A stretch of 36,960 bases of DNA from Candidatus Dojkabacteria bacterium (GTDB lineage: Bacteria; Patescibacteriota; Dojkabacteria; SC72): NCBI GenBank assembly GCA_012513575.1, contig JAAZBX010000015.1, positions 1 to 36,960 of the forward strand, in the 5' to 3' direction. Numbering within the stretch: position 1 is the first letter of the stretch; each line of letters opens with the position of its first letter. Of the stretch, positions 8,710-17,178 are shown one piece after another. The notes below the pieces were generated by a model, which saw only the letters and a program-made list of their open reading frames with translations, was not told the DNA's origin and ran no database searches. The translations under genes were made by a program, and so were the position numbers.

Positions 8710-9812
8710 CTTCTTTTGTTATCTAAGGGTTTGATATTTGTAAATACTGTCTCAAAATATGTTCCTGTAGTTGGAACACCATCAAGAATGTAAACTACTC
8801 CTCTGTAGGGATCTACAATTACCGCAATTTGATGTGTACTTTCAGCACAAGAGATCTTGCCTTTTAGTGCTCTCGCATACTCAGTATAAGCAAGCTCAGT
8901 TCGAGAAATTGCACAATTATTACTCTCTGATTGTTTGTTTAGTAATTCTATGTACAAGTCAAGAAAATAGTCTAGGCCTTTATCAGAATAATTTCCAATA
9001 GGAGTTAAAGAAATTTTTTCCTCTCCACCTATCTCTTTTAAATCCATTTTTCTTAGGTTGTTAAATTCAGAAACGGAGTAGGAAATAATATACTCCTTTG
9101 GTACTTGTAATACCCAAGGAAAATCAGGAAGTAAGTCTTGAACACCTTCTGTAGCTAGAAGTAAATCCCGTTCAGTTTCATTTTTTACTCTTTCTGCTAA
9201 ACCTTCATTTGCGTCTTTCACAGTGATGCTTTCGTACCAAATATCATTGTATTTTGAGAATATTCTTAAGCCCTTATCATCTTTAACCCAATACTGACCA
9301 TTTTTCATGGTTTCAGAACCTTCAGGGACAGTATTTACAAGGTTCCAACCAAGTAGCGGTAATTTAGTATTATAATAATCAAAAACTTCGGTTAAATTGC
9401 TTTTAGGTAATAATCTGTATGCGGAATTTCCGTTACTTAAAAAATTCCTTACCATCTCATTGTCTATATCCCCTTCGAAAATAAAGTGGGAGTTTGGGAA
9501 AATAGGAACATCTTTCATTCCGACAACTTCACCTGTCTCTATATCTAGGAGAGAGGTGTTTTTTCTAAGATTAGATACAAAAAGAATAGAAAAATAAATA
9601 AGACCTATTAATGAACCTGCAACCAAGATAAGCAGAAATAATTTAATTAAGAATTTTGAAGGTTTTTTACCTCCTTTGCTATTTTTTACATAGCTCACTA
9701 ATTTACTCTTAGTTCTTTTTTTCTTAAGGAGTTTAGTATCAAAAGATTTCCTTTTGGGCAAATAGATGTTCTTTGAGAGTTTCTTTTTAGTAAGGTATTT
9801 ATCTTTTGGCAT
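8706..9812 (-). CDS. single-pass membrane protein with large extracytoplasmic part, function unknown
   Basis: I choose ATG 9812 (MPKDKYLTKKK, 368 aa) rather than the track start at 9884, because the longer version would run into the tRNA-Gln gene and a TATTAT box lies 7 nt before 9812. The N-terminus is a strongly basic cytoplasmic tail of about 60 residues rich in Lys, then one membrane helix (FLIKLFLLILVAGSLIGLIY), then an acidic outside domain of about 270 residues. That domain includes FDYYNTKLPLLGWNLVNTVP, which resembles a pattern seen in small secreted proteins of unknown function. No enzyme motif recognised. It converges on uvrC. Confidence 0.7.
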   Translation of the reverse strand: MPKDKYLTKKKLSKNIYLPKRKSFDTKLLKKKRTKSKLVSYVKNSKGGKKPSKFLIKLFLLILVAGSLIGLIYFSILFVSNLRKNTSLLDIETGEVVGMKDVPIFPNSHFIFEGDIDNEMVRNFLSNGNSAYRLLPKSNLTEVFDYYNTKLPLLGWNLVNTVPEGSETMKNGQYWVKDDKGLRIFSKYNDIWYESITVKDANEGLAERVKNETERDLLLATEGVQDLLPDFPWVLQVPKEYIISYSVSEFNNLRKMDLKEIGGEEKISLTPIGNYSDKGLDYFLDLYIELLNKQSESNNCAISRTELAYTEYARALKGKISCAESTHQIAVIVDPYRGVVYILDGVPTTGTYFETVFTNIKPLDNKRS

Positions 9813-9856
9813 ATAGATAATAATAGCATATGATACAATTATATATATAGATAATG

Positions 9857-9862
9857 TATAAT
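9857..9862 (+). promoter_or_regulatory. -10 box of tRNA-Gln
   Basis: A TATAAT lies 11 nt before the first base of the tRNA, which puts transcription start about 4 nt upstream of the mature 5' end. No convincing -35 is visible. Confidence 0.5.
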
Positions 9863-9873
9863 ACGTAGTCTTT

Positions 9874-9944
9874 TGCGGGATCATCTAATGGTAGGATACC
9901 GGCCTTTGAAGCCGAGAATCATGGTTCGAATCCATGTCCCGCAA
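9874..9944 (+). tRNA. tRNA-Gln (anticodon TTG)
   Basis: A full cloverleaf can be drawn. The acceptor is TGCGGGA/TCCCGCA, the D stem ATCT/GGAT, the anticodon loop CTTTGAA with anticodon TTG, a 4-nt variable loop, and the T arm CATGG-TTCGAAT-CCATG. The first anticodon-stem pair is a C-A mismatch. The discriminator base is A and no CCA is encoded, so CCA must be added after transcription. Confidence 0.93.
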
Positions 9945-9947
9945 TTT

Positions 9948-9967
9948 CTATTTTAAGAAATAGTTTT
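9948..9967 (+). terminator. weak hairpin with T4 tail between tRNA-Gln and the exchanger gene
   Basis: CTATTT-TAAG-AAATAG is followed by TTTT and then directly by the ATG of the exchanger gene. It may release or trim the tRNA 3' end while letting some transcripts continue into the gene. The stem is all but one pair A-T, so it is weak. Confidence 0.35.
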
Positions 9968-10966
9968 ATGAAACAACTAATAGAAATAATAATAGTTGCT
10001 TTTTTCATTTTCATGTTAATTAAAGGTTCGGATCTCTTAATGACGTCTGCTGTTGAGATTGCAGAGAAATTTAAGTTAAGTAAAATGGCAATTGCTTCTA
10101 CTTTGGTGGCAATTGGAACAGGGTTGCCTTCAATTGCCGTAAACATGACCTATGTTCTAATGGGGCCAGATTACCATGATGCTATTGTGGGGAGTGCAAT
10201 GGGAACAAATTTTTTAAATATTGGAATCGGGTTAGGAATTCCAGCAATAATTCTACCACTTAAGATTAAATATGAAGTTTTTGAAAAAGAAATTCCTCTC
10301 TTTTTAGCTATTTGTATGTTACTTGGAGTTTTTCTAATTGATGGGAATATTTCAAGATTGGAAGGTATGATCCTCCTGGTTGTTTATGCACTGACACTCT
10401 ACATAATTTATCAGTATTCTCAGAGGGAGAAGCTGTTAAGGATTGACCTAAAAGAAGTTGAGTTAAATACAAGTACGATTTCTAATACCCCAATAAATTA
10501 TGAAAGCAATTTTAAAATTCTCTCAAGGTTACTTCTAGGTTTTTTACTTTTAATCACTTCAGCTGTTGCTGTTGTATATATGACTCCTATTCTCTCAAGA
10601 GATTTCGGCATATCACAGTATTTATTAGGCTCAACAATTGTAGCTATCGGACCATCGATCCCAATGGTTTTTACTTCGATACGATCAGCTACACAGGGGT
10701 ATACAGATATAATTGTTGGGAACGTATTTGGAGGCACAATTGCCAATATTGCCCTAGGGATAGGATTGGTTACTGTCGTTAAACCACTTTCCGTAAGTAA
10801 CGAAGCTATTTCAGATGTATATTTTTTTGCAATAATGGTTGCTGTAATGTTGTTAATTCTTCTTCCTGAGCTTAAACCCTTAGGGAAAAGTAAGATTCTG
10901 AACAGGGTCTCTGGGGTGATTATTGTTATTTTTTATATTGTTTATTTGGTGGAGAAATTCATTTAA
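9968..10966 (+). CDS. Na+/Ca2+ exchanger (CaCA) superfamily membrane protein with altered ion site
   Basis: The 332-aa protein has about ten hydrophobic helices and the two inverted alpha repeats of cation/Ca2+ exchangers (YrbG-like). Repeat 1 reads STLVAIGTGLPSIAVN ... VGSAMGTNFLNIGIGLG; repeat 2 reads STIVAIGPSIPMVFTS ... VGNVFGGTIANIALGIG. In known exchangers each repeat has a Glu in the G-T-S-L-P-E motif that binds the cation. Here the two positions are Ser and Met, and the second GSN motif is GGT. The fold call is strong, but the usual Ca2+ site appears absent, so substrate and activity are uncertain. The gene begins 23 nt after tRNA-Gln and has no visible ribosome site. Confidence 0.8.
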   Translation: MKQLIEIIIVAFFIFMLIKGSDLLMTSAVEIAEKFKLSKMAIASTLVAIGTGLPSIAVNMTYVLMGPDYHDAIVGSAMGTNFLNIGIGLGIPAIILPLKIKYEVFEKEIPLFLAICMLLGVFLIDGNISRLEGMILLVVYALTLYIIYQYSQREKLLRIDLKEVELNTSTISNTPINYESNFKILSRLLLGFLLLITSAVAVVYMTPILSRDFGISQYLLGSTIVAIGPSIPMVFTSIRSATQGYTDIIVGNVFGGTIANIALGIGLVTVVKPLSVSNEAISDVYFFAIMVAVMLLILLPELKPLGKSKILNRVSGVIIVIFYIVYLVEKFI

Positions 10967-10983
10967 TTTTCAGTCTGATTCTT

Positions 10984-11247
10984 CTAATTCCTAATATTTC
11001 TTAATTGTTCACTTATTTTCTCGAAAACCATTTTTAATAACTGATTATTTGGATCAATTGGTAAAATACTATCTAAAATAAATTCTAGATCTTCTTCAGA
11101 AACGGATATCGTCTTAATTTCATCAGTATTTTCATTAGCATCCTGTAGCTTAGAATATAGTAAACCCTCTTTAGGAATAGCTGTTACTAACATTTTAAAT
11201 AATTCGTCAAACTCATCTTTCTTTAATTCTAATATCCCCCTGTACAT
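10984..11247 (-). CDS. small acidic protein of unknown function
   Basis: The 87-aa protein is mostly helical and acidic (KKDEFDELFKMLVTAIP; VSEEDLEFILDSILP), with no membrane segment or recognised motif. It is likely a real gene because a good promoter, TGATAAGAT, lies 6 nt before its ATG. It is downstream of NAD kinase on the same strand, separated by 57 nt. Confidence 0.55.
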   Translation of the reverse strand: MYRGILELKKDEFDELFKMLVTAIPKEGLLYSKLQDANENTDEIKTISVSEEDLEFILDSILPIDPNNQLLKMVFEKISEQLRNIRN

Positions 11248-11253
11248 AATTAA

Positions 11254-11262
11254 ATCTTATCA
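11254..11262 (-). promoter_or_regulatory. extended -10 promoter (TGATAAGAT) of the 87-aa gene
   Basis: TGATAAGAT on the minus strand, then 6 nt, then the ATG at 11247. This predicts a leaderless transcript. Confidence 0.45.
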
Positions 11263-11304
11263 TTTTAAAGTAAAAAGAGAAATGAAGGACATTTAAGAAA
11301 GTTA

Positions 11305-12057
11305 TTATTTTCTAAACCTATGCCCAATTTCAATTCTTTTTCTCAAAAAATCTTTTTTATCAAGAAAGCAAATCTCAATTTCTGTACCTTTTCTTAGAAC
11401 TAACTCATTACCATCGTCTAAATCTCCTCCATATATATTTGTAAGAAAAATCTGACTTCCATCACTTCTAATGGAAACCTCCTCAAAAGGAATAATGTCG
11501 TTAATATATCGATTAGTAACAACGCCTGTAATGGAGAGGAAATCGGAATTTAAAGGCAATATTCTACCATTATTGTTGTAATTAAATGCTGTAGAACCAA
11601 TTGGAGTACTTATGCATAAACCTGAACCTTTTAATTTAAAATCTGAGAAATCTCCAGACTTTGTAGAAATTGAAAAGGAATGATAATCCATTATCTTGTT
11701 GCCAAGTATTACATCATTCACAGATTCTCCAATCTTTTTCTCGTTAAGATAGGCAACAATAGCATTTGATTTAAATGTCTCAAATTTGATTTCATCATTG
11801 ATTAATCTGTTTAGAAAACTTTCGTCATCATCTATCTTATTCATAAGGAAGTTGAAAGTTCCCATAGCTTTGCCAATATAAGGAATTTTATGATCTATCG
11901 TCTCTTGAATGGCATGCAACATGGCACCATCTCCTCCTGCCACTAGGTATAATTCAGGGTCTTTTTCATCGAATAATTGGGGGAATTTCTCAACGATTAA
12001 ATTCCTAAATGAATCGACCCTTTTATCATTAATATTTGAGAGAAACTTAATTTTCAT
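11305..12057 (-). CDS. nadK: NAD kinase
   Basis: The 250-aa cytoplasmic enzyme phosphorylates NAD to NADP using ATP or polyphosphate. The GGDG motif is at residues 41-44 (YLVAGGDGAMLHAI). NDVILG and the glycine-rich GSTAFNYNNNGRILP that binds NAD follow, with IRSDGSQ near the C-terminus. Length is normal for a short bacterial NadK. Its ATG immediately follows the uvrB stop (TAGATG), so it is the second gene of a uvrB-nadK unit and is probably translated by coupling. Confidence 0.9.
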   Translation of the reverse strand: MKIKFLSNINDKRVDSFRNLIVEKFPQLFDEKDPELYLVAGGDGAMLHAIQETIDHKIPYIGKAMGTFNFLMNKIDDDESFLNRLINDEIKFETFKSNAIVAYLNEKKIGESVNDVILGNKIMDYHSFSISTKSGDFSDFKLKGSGLCISTPIGSTAFNYNNNGRILPLNSDFLSITGVVTNRYINDIIPFEEVSIRSDGSQIFLTNIYGGDLDDGNELVLRKGTEIEICFLDKKDFLRKRIEIGHRFRK

Positions 12058-14022
12058 CTAATTAATACTCATTTTAATTTCTTTTATTTGATCTCTAATT
12101 GCAGCTGCTTTCTCAAAATCAAGTTTATCTGCAAGAATAAGCATCTCTTTTTGCAAATCTTTTATTAATAATTTTTTCTGTTTAATATCCATCTTCTCAA
12201 TATCCATTTCGATATCTTCTTGATCTTTTTCTGTCTCTACTAATTTCCCCCTTATCTCCTTGCTAACGCTTCGTGGTGTTATGTTGAATTTTAAGTTGTA
12301 TTCCTCTTGGTAACTTCTTCTTCTCTTAGTCTCTTCAAGCGCAAATTTCATACTTTCAGTTATTACGTCAGCATACATAATTACGCGCCCTTCTACATGT
12401 CTTGCAGCTCTTCCGATGGTTTGAATTAAGCTTGTTCTGGATCTGAGGAAACCTTCTTTGTCTGCATCAAGGATAATGACTAAAGACACTTCGGGTAAAT
12501 CAATTCCTTCTCTAAGAAGATTAATACCAACAACAACATCATACTCTCCTAGTCTCAAATCTCTTAAAATATCAACCCTTTCGATTGTATCAATATCTGA
12601 ATGAAGGTACTGAACCTTGATATCAATATCCTTGAGGTAATCAGTTAAATCTTCTGCAAATCTTTTTGTTAATGTTGTGATAAGTACTCTTTGTCCTTTT
12701 TGAATGTTGTTTCTTACTTCGTTAATTACATCATCAATTTGGTTTTTTGTTGGCCTAACTTCAACAGATGGATCCAAAAGTCCAGTGGGTCGAGTTAATA
12801 GCTCTGTAATGCAGTTATTACTATCCTCTATCTCCCAATTTGAGGGTGTGGCAGAAATGTAGAGAGTATCTCCTTGCTTCTTTCTAAATTCTTCAAAATT
12901 AAGAGGTCTATTATCTCGTGCAGTTGGAAGTCTAAAACCGTATTCAATCAAATTATCCTTTCTGACCTTATCTCCATTGTACATTCCTCCAATTTGAGGA
13001 ATAGTAATATGTGATTCATCGATAAAAAGTAAATAGTCAGATGGAAAGTAGTCCATTAATGTATATGGAGGTTGACCGGGTTTTCTTCCATCAAAATAAA
13101 TACTGTAATTTTCCATACTCTTGCAGTAACCAACTTCAGTAAGCATTTCTAAATCATAATAGGTTTTCTGTTCAAGCCTTCTAGCTTCAAGCTCCTTCCC
13201 AATATTTTTTAGAAATGAAACACGTGTCTCTAAATCCTCTTTAATATTTTTTACGGCATTCAAAATTGTTTCTTTTGAATATACCAATGAGGTAGCTGGA
13301 TATATTAAAATCTCATTGAGACCCTTAATTTTTCTTTTTGAGATAGGCTCAACCAAACTAATTCCCTCAACTATATTACCAAAAAGTTCAATTCTAATTG
13401 AGGATTCTTCGTAAGGAGGGTAAATTTCAATAATATCACCGTTAATTCTGAATACACCGTTTGTAAAATCAAAAGAATCTCTCTCGTATCTCATACTAAT
13501 TAATTCCAATGAAATATCAGAAAGATTGATTTTTTGACCTAAATAAAAGGAAATAGCTTTGTTTTCATAGTTTTCAGGTTGTCCAATATTGTAAATACAA
13601 GATACAGACGCAACTACAATGGTATCCCTTCTTGTTAAAGCAGAATTCATTGCCCCAAACCTTAAATTCTCAATCTCTTTGTTTACTTCTGACTCCTTTT
13701 CAATATATAAATCTCTTGCTGGGATATACGCTTCGGGTTGGTAGTAATCATAGTAAGATACAAAGTATTTAACGGAATTTTCAGGAAAAAACTCTTTAAA
13801 TTCTTCATACAATTGAGCTGCTAAAGTTTTGTTGTGGGAAATAATTAATGAAGGGCGGTTTAATCTTTCTATGAGATTTGCCATGACAAAAGTTTTTCCA
13901 GATCCAGTTACTCCAAGGAGTGTTTGTTTTTGATTGGAAGACATTTTATTAATAATATTTTTCACTGCTTCTTCCTGATCTGGAGAATTCTTGTATTTTG
14001 AAACTAACTTAAAATAGTCCAT
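12058..14022 (-). CDS. uvrB: excinuclease ABC subunit B
   Basis: UvrB is the damage-verifying helicase of nucleotide excision repair. Visible parts are Walker A GVTGSGKTFVMAN, the beta-hairpin region YYDYYQPEAYIP, DESH (Walker B/motif II), SATPSNWE, GINLLREGIDLPEVSLV, QTIGRAARH, and a C-terminal UVR motif (DFEKAAAIRDQIKEIK). The track start gives MGMDYFKL. I choose the second Met (14022, 654 aa) because a TAGAAT box sits 6 nt before it and only 0 nt before the first, so the first ATG would lie upstream of the transcript. It is divergent from mutL with a 42-bp gap and is followed directly by nadK. Confidence 0.95.
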   Translation of the reverse strand: MDYFKLVSKYKNSPDQEEAVKNIINKMSSNQKQTLLGVTGSGKTFVMANLIERLNRPSLIISHNKTLAAQLYEEFKEFFPENSVKYFVSYYDYYQPEAYIPARDLYIEKESEVNKEIENLRFGAMNSALTRRDTIVVASVSCIYNIGQPENYENKAISFYLGQKINLSDISLELISMRYERDSFDFTNGVFRINGDIIEIYPPYEESSIRIELFGNIVEGISLVEPISKRKIKGLNEILIYPATSLVYSKETILNAVKNIKEDLETRVSFLKNIGKELEARRLEQKTYYDLEMLTEVGYCKSMENYSIYFDGRKPGQPPYTLMDYFPSDYLLFIDESHITIPQIGGMYNGDKVRKDNLIEYGFRLPTARDNRPLNFEEFRKKQGDTLYISATPSNWEIEDSNNCITELLTRPTGLLDPSVEVRPTKNQIDDVINEVRNNIQKGQRVLITTLTKRFAEDLTDYLKDIDIKVQYLHSDIDTIERVDILRDLRLGEYDVVVGINLLREGIDLPEVSLVIILDADKEGFLRSRTSLIQTIGRAARHVEGRVIMYADVITESMKFALEETKRRRSYQEEYNLKFNITPRSVSKEIRGKLVETEKDQEDIEMDIEKMDIKQKKLLIKDLQKEMLILADKLDFEKAAAIRDQIKEIKMSIN

Positions 14023-14028
14023 CCCCAT

Positions 14029-14058
14029 ATTCTAGCAGATATGATAATGTGTTAGAAT
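14029..14058. promoter_or_regulatory. compact divergent promoters of uvrB and mutL
   Basis: Two TAGAAT boxes face opposite ways within 30 bp. The minus-strand copy at 14029-14034 is 6 nt before the uvrB ATG; the plus-strand copy at 14053-14058 is 6 nt before the mutL ATG. Both would give leaderless mRNAs. The region is too short for two independent full promoters without overlap, so the two genes may compete for or share RNA polymerase. Confidence 0.55.
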
Positions 14059-14064
14059 GTCCTA

Positions 14065-15909
14065 ATGAATAGAGTTAAACTTAACAGATTATCAGAAGAG
14101 GTAGTTCGCCAAATAGCTGCAGGTGAAGTTGTAGAGAGACCTGCATCAGTGGTTAAGGAGTTAATAGATAATTCAATTGATGCTAAAGCTTCCAAAATTT
14201 CATTAAAAATTGATAATGGAGGAATAGATATGATTGAAGTTTCTGACAATGGTATTGGAATACCAAAAGAGAATTTCAAGGGCATTTTTGAGGCTCATAC
14301 GACCTCAAAATTACAAAGCATTGAGGATTTGAATAACCTTTTAAGTATGGGATTCCGAGGGGAAGCTCTTTCAACCATTTCGTCCATTTCTAAGGTATCA
14401 GCAGAATCAAGATATGAAGATGATGAAATTGGGAGTAAAATATTTTTTGATGAAGAGGGGAAAATTCAAATAGCTGCATTTCCAAAAGAAGAGGGTACTT
14501 CAATTAGAATTAAAGATATTTTTTTTAATGTCCCAGCAAGGAGAAAGTATCTTAAGACACCTAATACTGAATACAGAAAAATATTTGAACTTCTCACGAG
14601 ATATTTCTTGATTTATCCAAACATATCTTTTGAAGTCATTAAAGATGGGAAAAGAATTGCTTCCCTTCCAAGCCTAACAAACACAAAAGCAGGAGAAATT
14701 GTTGATGAGAGGCTAAATAAGGTTTTGGGAGGAGATATTAAAGATTCTATGCTTGAAATCAAATATGAAGGAAATGGACTTTCAATCTCTGGCTATATTT
14801 CTCATCCTAACAAGCATTCGAAGGCAACAAAAAATCAATATATTTTTGTAAATAACAGGGGAATTACTGACAGGGGAATTACAAGAGCCGTTATGGAGGG
14901 ATTTTCACGATATATCCCATTTAATCAGAAAATTGATTTTATCTTAAATCTCATAATTAATCCTGACCTAGTCGATGTAAATGTTCATCCAAGAAAAGAG
15001 GAAGTTAGATTCGAGAATCCATATCGGGTCTACTCTGCAATCGAAGAAGCAGTAAAGCATTCACTTGAAAAAAATTTGTCATATAGGAATACTGATTTCC
15101 ATAATGCTAACCAAAATAGTCAAATCGATTTCGTATCAGCACGAGAAAGATATAATCAAGGGAATCCCTCTGGTGGTAAAATATCTTCCGAAGATAGTGA
15201 TTACAAAATTAGAAACAATTATGTTTCAAACAAAGCATCGGCAGTAAGAGACAGTATAGTATTTTCTAAAGAGTTGTTTTCAGAGCTACCATCTGTAGAA
15301 GATTTTAAACAAAAAGAATTTACTTCGACAAGAGAATTTCGAAATATTTTTCAGGTCTTCAATAAATATATAGTGATTGAATATCAAGATCCTATCTTAT
15401 GGATTGTAGATCAACATGCAGCGGCTGAGAGAATAAACTTTGAAAAGCTTAAATTTAGAGAATTAAATAGTAAAAACATTCAAAAATTACTTATCCCAGA
15501 AACAGTCAATTTCTCTCCTGCTCAAACGCTTCTTCTAAAAGAGAATAAAGATTTTTTTAAGGAACTCGGCTTTAGTTATAACATTGAAAAAGATGGAATT
15601 ATACTTGAGTCGATTCCAACTGAATATTCTGTAGCTAATTTCAGAGATATCTTTATGGAGATTTTTGAACTTGAAGAGGATATTAATAACCTGAAAAAGA
15701 ACTTTGAGAAAAAGAAAGATGATATATTAGCAACAATATCTTGTCATGGAAGTGTAAGGTCTGGCCAGAAACTTCATCAGGAGGAAATGATTGAAATAAT
15801 AAATGAATTAAAACAATGTAAAAACCCATATAGTTGTCCTCACGGAAGACCAATTGTATGGGAGCTTAAATTATCTGAGATTGATTCTCATTTCGAAAGG
15901 ACATATTGA
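14065..15909 (+). CDS. mutL: DNA mismatch repair protein MutL (endonuclease type)
   Basis: The 614-aa protein has the GHKL ATPase motifs: QIAAGEVVERPASVVKELIDN, DNGIGIP, GFRGEALSTISSI. The C-terminal dimerisation and nuclease domain carries DQHAAAERINFE, which fits the DQHA(X)2E(X)4E endonuclease motif exactly. ISCHGSVRSG and NPYSCPHGRP supply further metal-binding positions. It is therefore a nicking MutL, as in bacteria without MutH. Its stop shares one base with the next start (TGATG), so translation of the DegT gene is likely coupled. mutS is not in this window. Confidence 0.94.
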   Translation: MNRVKLNRLSEEVVRQIAAGEVVERPASVVKELIDNSIDAKASKISLKIDNGGIDMIEVSDNGIGIPKENFKGIFEAHTTSKLQSIEDLNNLLSMGFRGEALSTISSISKVSAESRYEDDEIGSKIFFDEEGKIQIAAFPKEEGTSIRIKDIFFNVPARRKYLKTPNTEYRKIFELLTRYFLIYPNISFEVIKDGKRIASLPSLTNTKAGEIVDERLNKVLGGDIKDSMLEIKYEGNGLSISGYISHPNKHSKATKNQYIFVNNRGITDRGITRAVMEGFSRYIPFNQKIDFILNLIINPDLVDVNVHPRKEEVRFENPYRVYSAIEEAVKHSLEKNLSYRNTDFHNANQNSQIDFVSARERYNQGNPSGGKISSEDSDYKIRNNYVSNKASAVRDSIVFSKELFSELPSVEDFKQKEFTSTREFRNIFQVFNKYIVIEYQDPILWIVDQHAAAERINFEKLKFRELNSKNIQKLLIPETVNFSPAQTLLLKENKDFFKELGFSYNIEKDGIILESIPTEYSVANFRDIFMEIFELEEDINNLKKNFEKKKDDILATISCHGSVRSGQKLHQEEMIEIINELKQCKNPYSCPHGRPIVWELKLSEIDSHFERTY

Positions 15910-17162
15910 TGAGTATTTTTATTGGTTCATTACCTAATAATAATGAAGATGATAGACTCCTTGCAAAAGAAATTGTTAAGGATGAGAACTTCTCAAAAGG
16001 TAGTTTGAAAAAATTAGGTAGCTATTTTCAGAATGAGTATTCTAGGCATGAGATTTTTCTTTTTAATAAAGGTAGAGAAGGACTATTTACTATCTTAAAA
16101 TCGATTAATATTGAAAGTGGTGATGAGGTTATAGTACAACCATTTACCTGTATCGCTGTAGTTGCCCCAATTCTTTGGGTGAAGGCAAAGCCTGTATATG
16201 TAGATATAGAATTAGGAACCTTCAACATAGATTTGGAGAAATTAAAGGAATCTATTACTGACAGTACAAGGGCTATTATTTTACAGCACACTTTTGGAAA
16301 TCTTGTAGATGTCTCAAAAGCAAGAGAAATTGTTAAAGAAATTAATAGCAAAAGGAATAAAGATAGGAAGATTGTAATAATTGAAGACTGTGCTCATTTT
16401 TACACGACCCAATTTAAAGTTGGTCAGTATTCTGATTTTCTTCTTTTTAGTTTCGCTCAGGACAAAGCTTTAAGCTGTACACAAGGAGCAATGATTGCAA
16501 TTCCTAAAAATTCAATATATCTATCAAAATTTAAAACTCTATATAAGGAAGTAAGGGAATTATCAATCACAGAAGCGAAATACAACGCTCGATATATTCT
16601 TCTCTGGTCACTCATTAAAAAATATTATTACTCAATAAATATTCCCTTTTTGCACTTCAGCTTAGGGAAACTTTTACTAATGATTTTTAGAATTTCAAAC
16701 TTGATAAAAAAACAAGCATCCTTAATTTCTCTTCATCCCGAAGATGCATTCAAAATGTCTGATATTCAGGCCACTCTCCTTCTTGCTCAAATTGATAGAA
16801 TTGAATCTCTAAACGAACACAGAGAGCATATTACAGAGCTGTACTTACAAGGGTTAAAAGAGGAATTCCGTTTTCAAACAAACAATCATTCGCTATTAAG
16901 ATACCCTTTATTAATTGGGAATAAAGATCAAATTAAGAAAGAGCTTAAAAAGGAAAAGATAATAATTGGAAGCTGGTACACAACCCCTGTTTTCCCACTC
17001 TTGGAAAGTCAGCTTCAATTAGCTGGATATGTAAAAGGTTCATGTCCTATTGCTGAACATTGTTGCGAAAATATTATTAATTTACCAACAAATATTGAAG
17101 TTACAGATGAAATGGCCCGTAAAATTATATGGATTATTAACTCCAAAGCTATTAAAATATAA
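15909..17162 (+). CDS. DegT/DnrJ/EryC1/StrS family PLP aminotransferase
   Basis: The 417-aa enzyme is of the fold-type I family that aminates nucleotide-linked keto-sugars. Motifs: IFLFNKGREGLFTILKS, GDEVIVQPFTCIAVVAPI, LQHTFGN, the PLP-contacting VIIEDCAH, and FAQDKALSCTQGA, where the Lys is the likely Schiff-base residue. The track start is a TTG (15906). I use the adjacent ATG (15909), which overlaps the mutL stop by one base and has an AAAGGA seven bases upstream, one of few Shine-Dalgarno-like sites here. The next gene is FemAB-like, suggesting an envelope or surface-glycan role. Exact sugar substrate unknown. Confidence 0.85.
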   Translation: MSIFIGSLPNNNEDDRLLAKEIVKDENFSKGSLKKLGSYFQNEYSRHEIFLFNKGREGLFTILKSINIESGDEVIVQPFTCIAVVAPILWVKAKPVYVDIELGTFNIDLEKLKESITDSTRAIILQHTFGNLVDVSKAREIVKEINSKRNKDRKIVIIEDCAHFYTTQFKVGQYSDFLLFSFAQDKALSCTQGAMIAIPKNSIYLSKFKTLYKEVRELSITEAKYNARYILLWSLIKKYYYSINIPFLHFSLGKLLLMIFRISNLIKKQASLISLHPEDAFKMSDIQATLLLAQIDRIESLNEHREHITELYLQGLKEEFRFQTNNHSLLRYPLLIGNKDQIKKELKKEKIIIGSWYTTPVFPLLESQLQLAGYVKGSCPIAEHCCENIINLPTNIEVTDEMARKIIWIINSKAIKI

Positions 17163-17167
17163 ACTTA

Positions 17168-17173
17168 TATAAA
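17168..17173 (+). promoter_or_regulatory. possible -10 box (TATAAA) of the FemAB-like gene
   Basis: TATAAA, 5 nt (CAAAT), then ATG at 17179. The spacing matches the other leaderless starts in this window. The sequence is AT-rich, so chance is possible. Confidence 0.35.
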
Positions 17174-17178
17174 CAAAT

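Noticed and set aside
9813-9884. Upstream extension of the 9812 gene (MIPQKTTYYTLS)
   Set aside because: It overlaps the tRNA-Gln gene and a promoter box lies just before the ATG at 9812.
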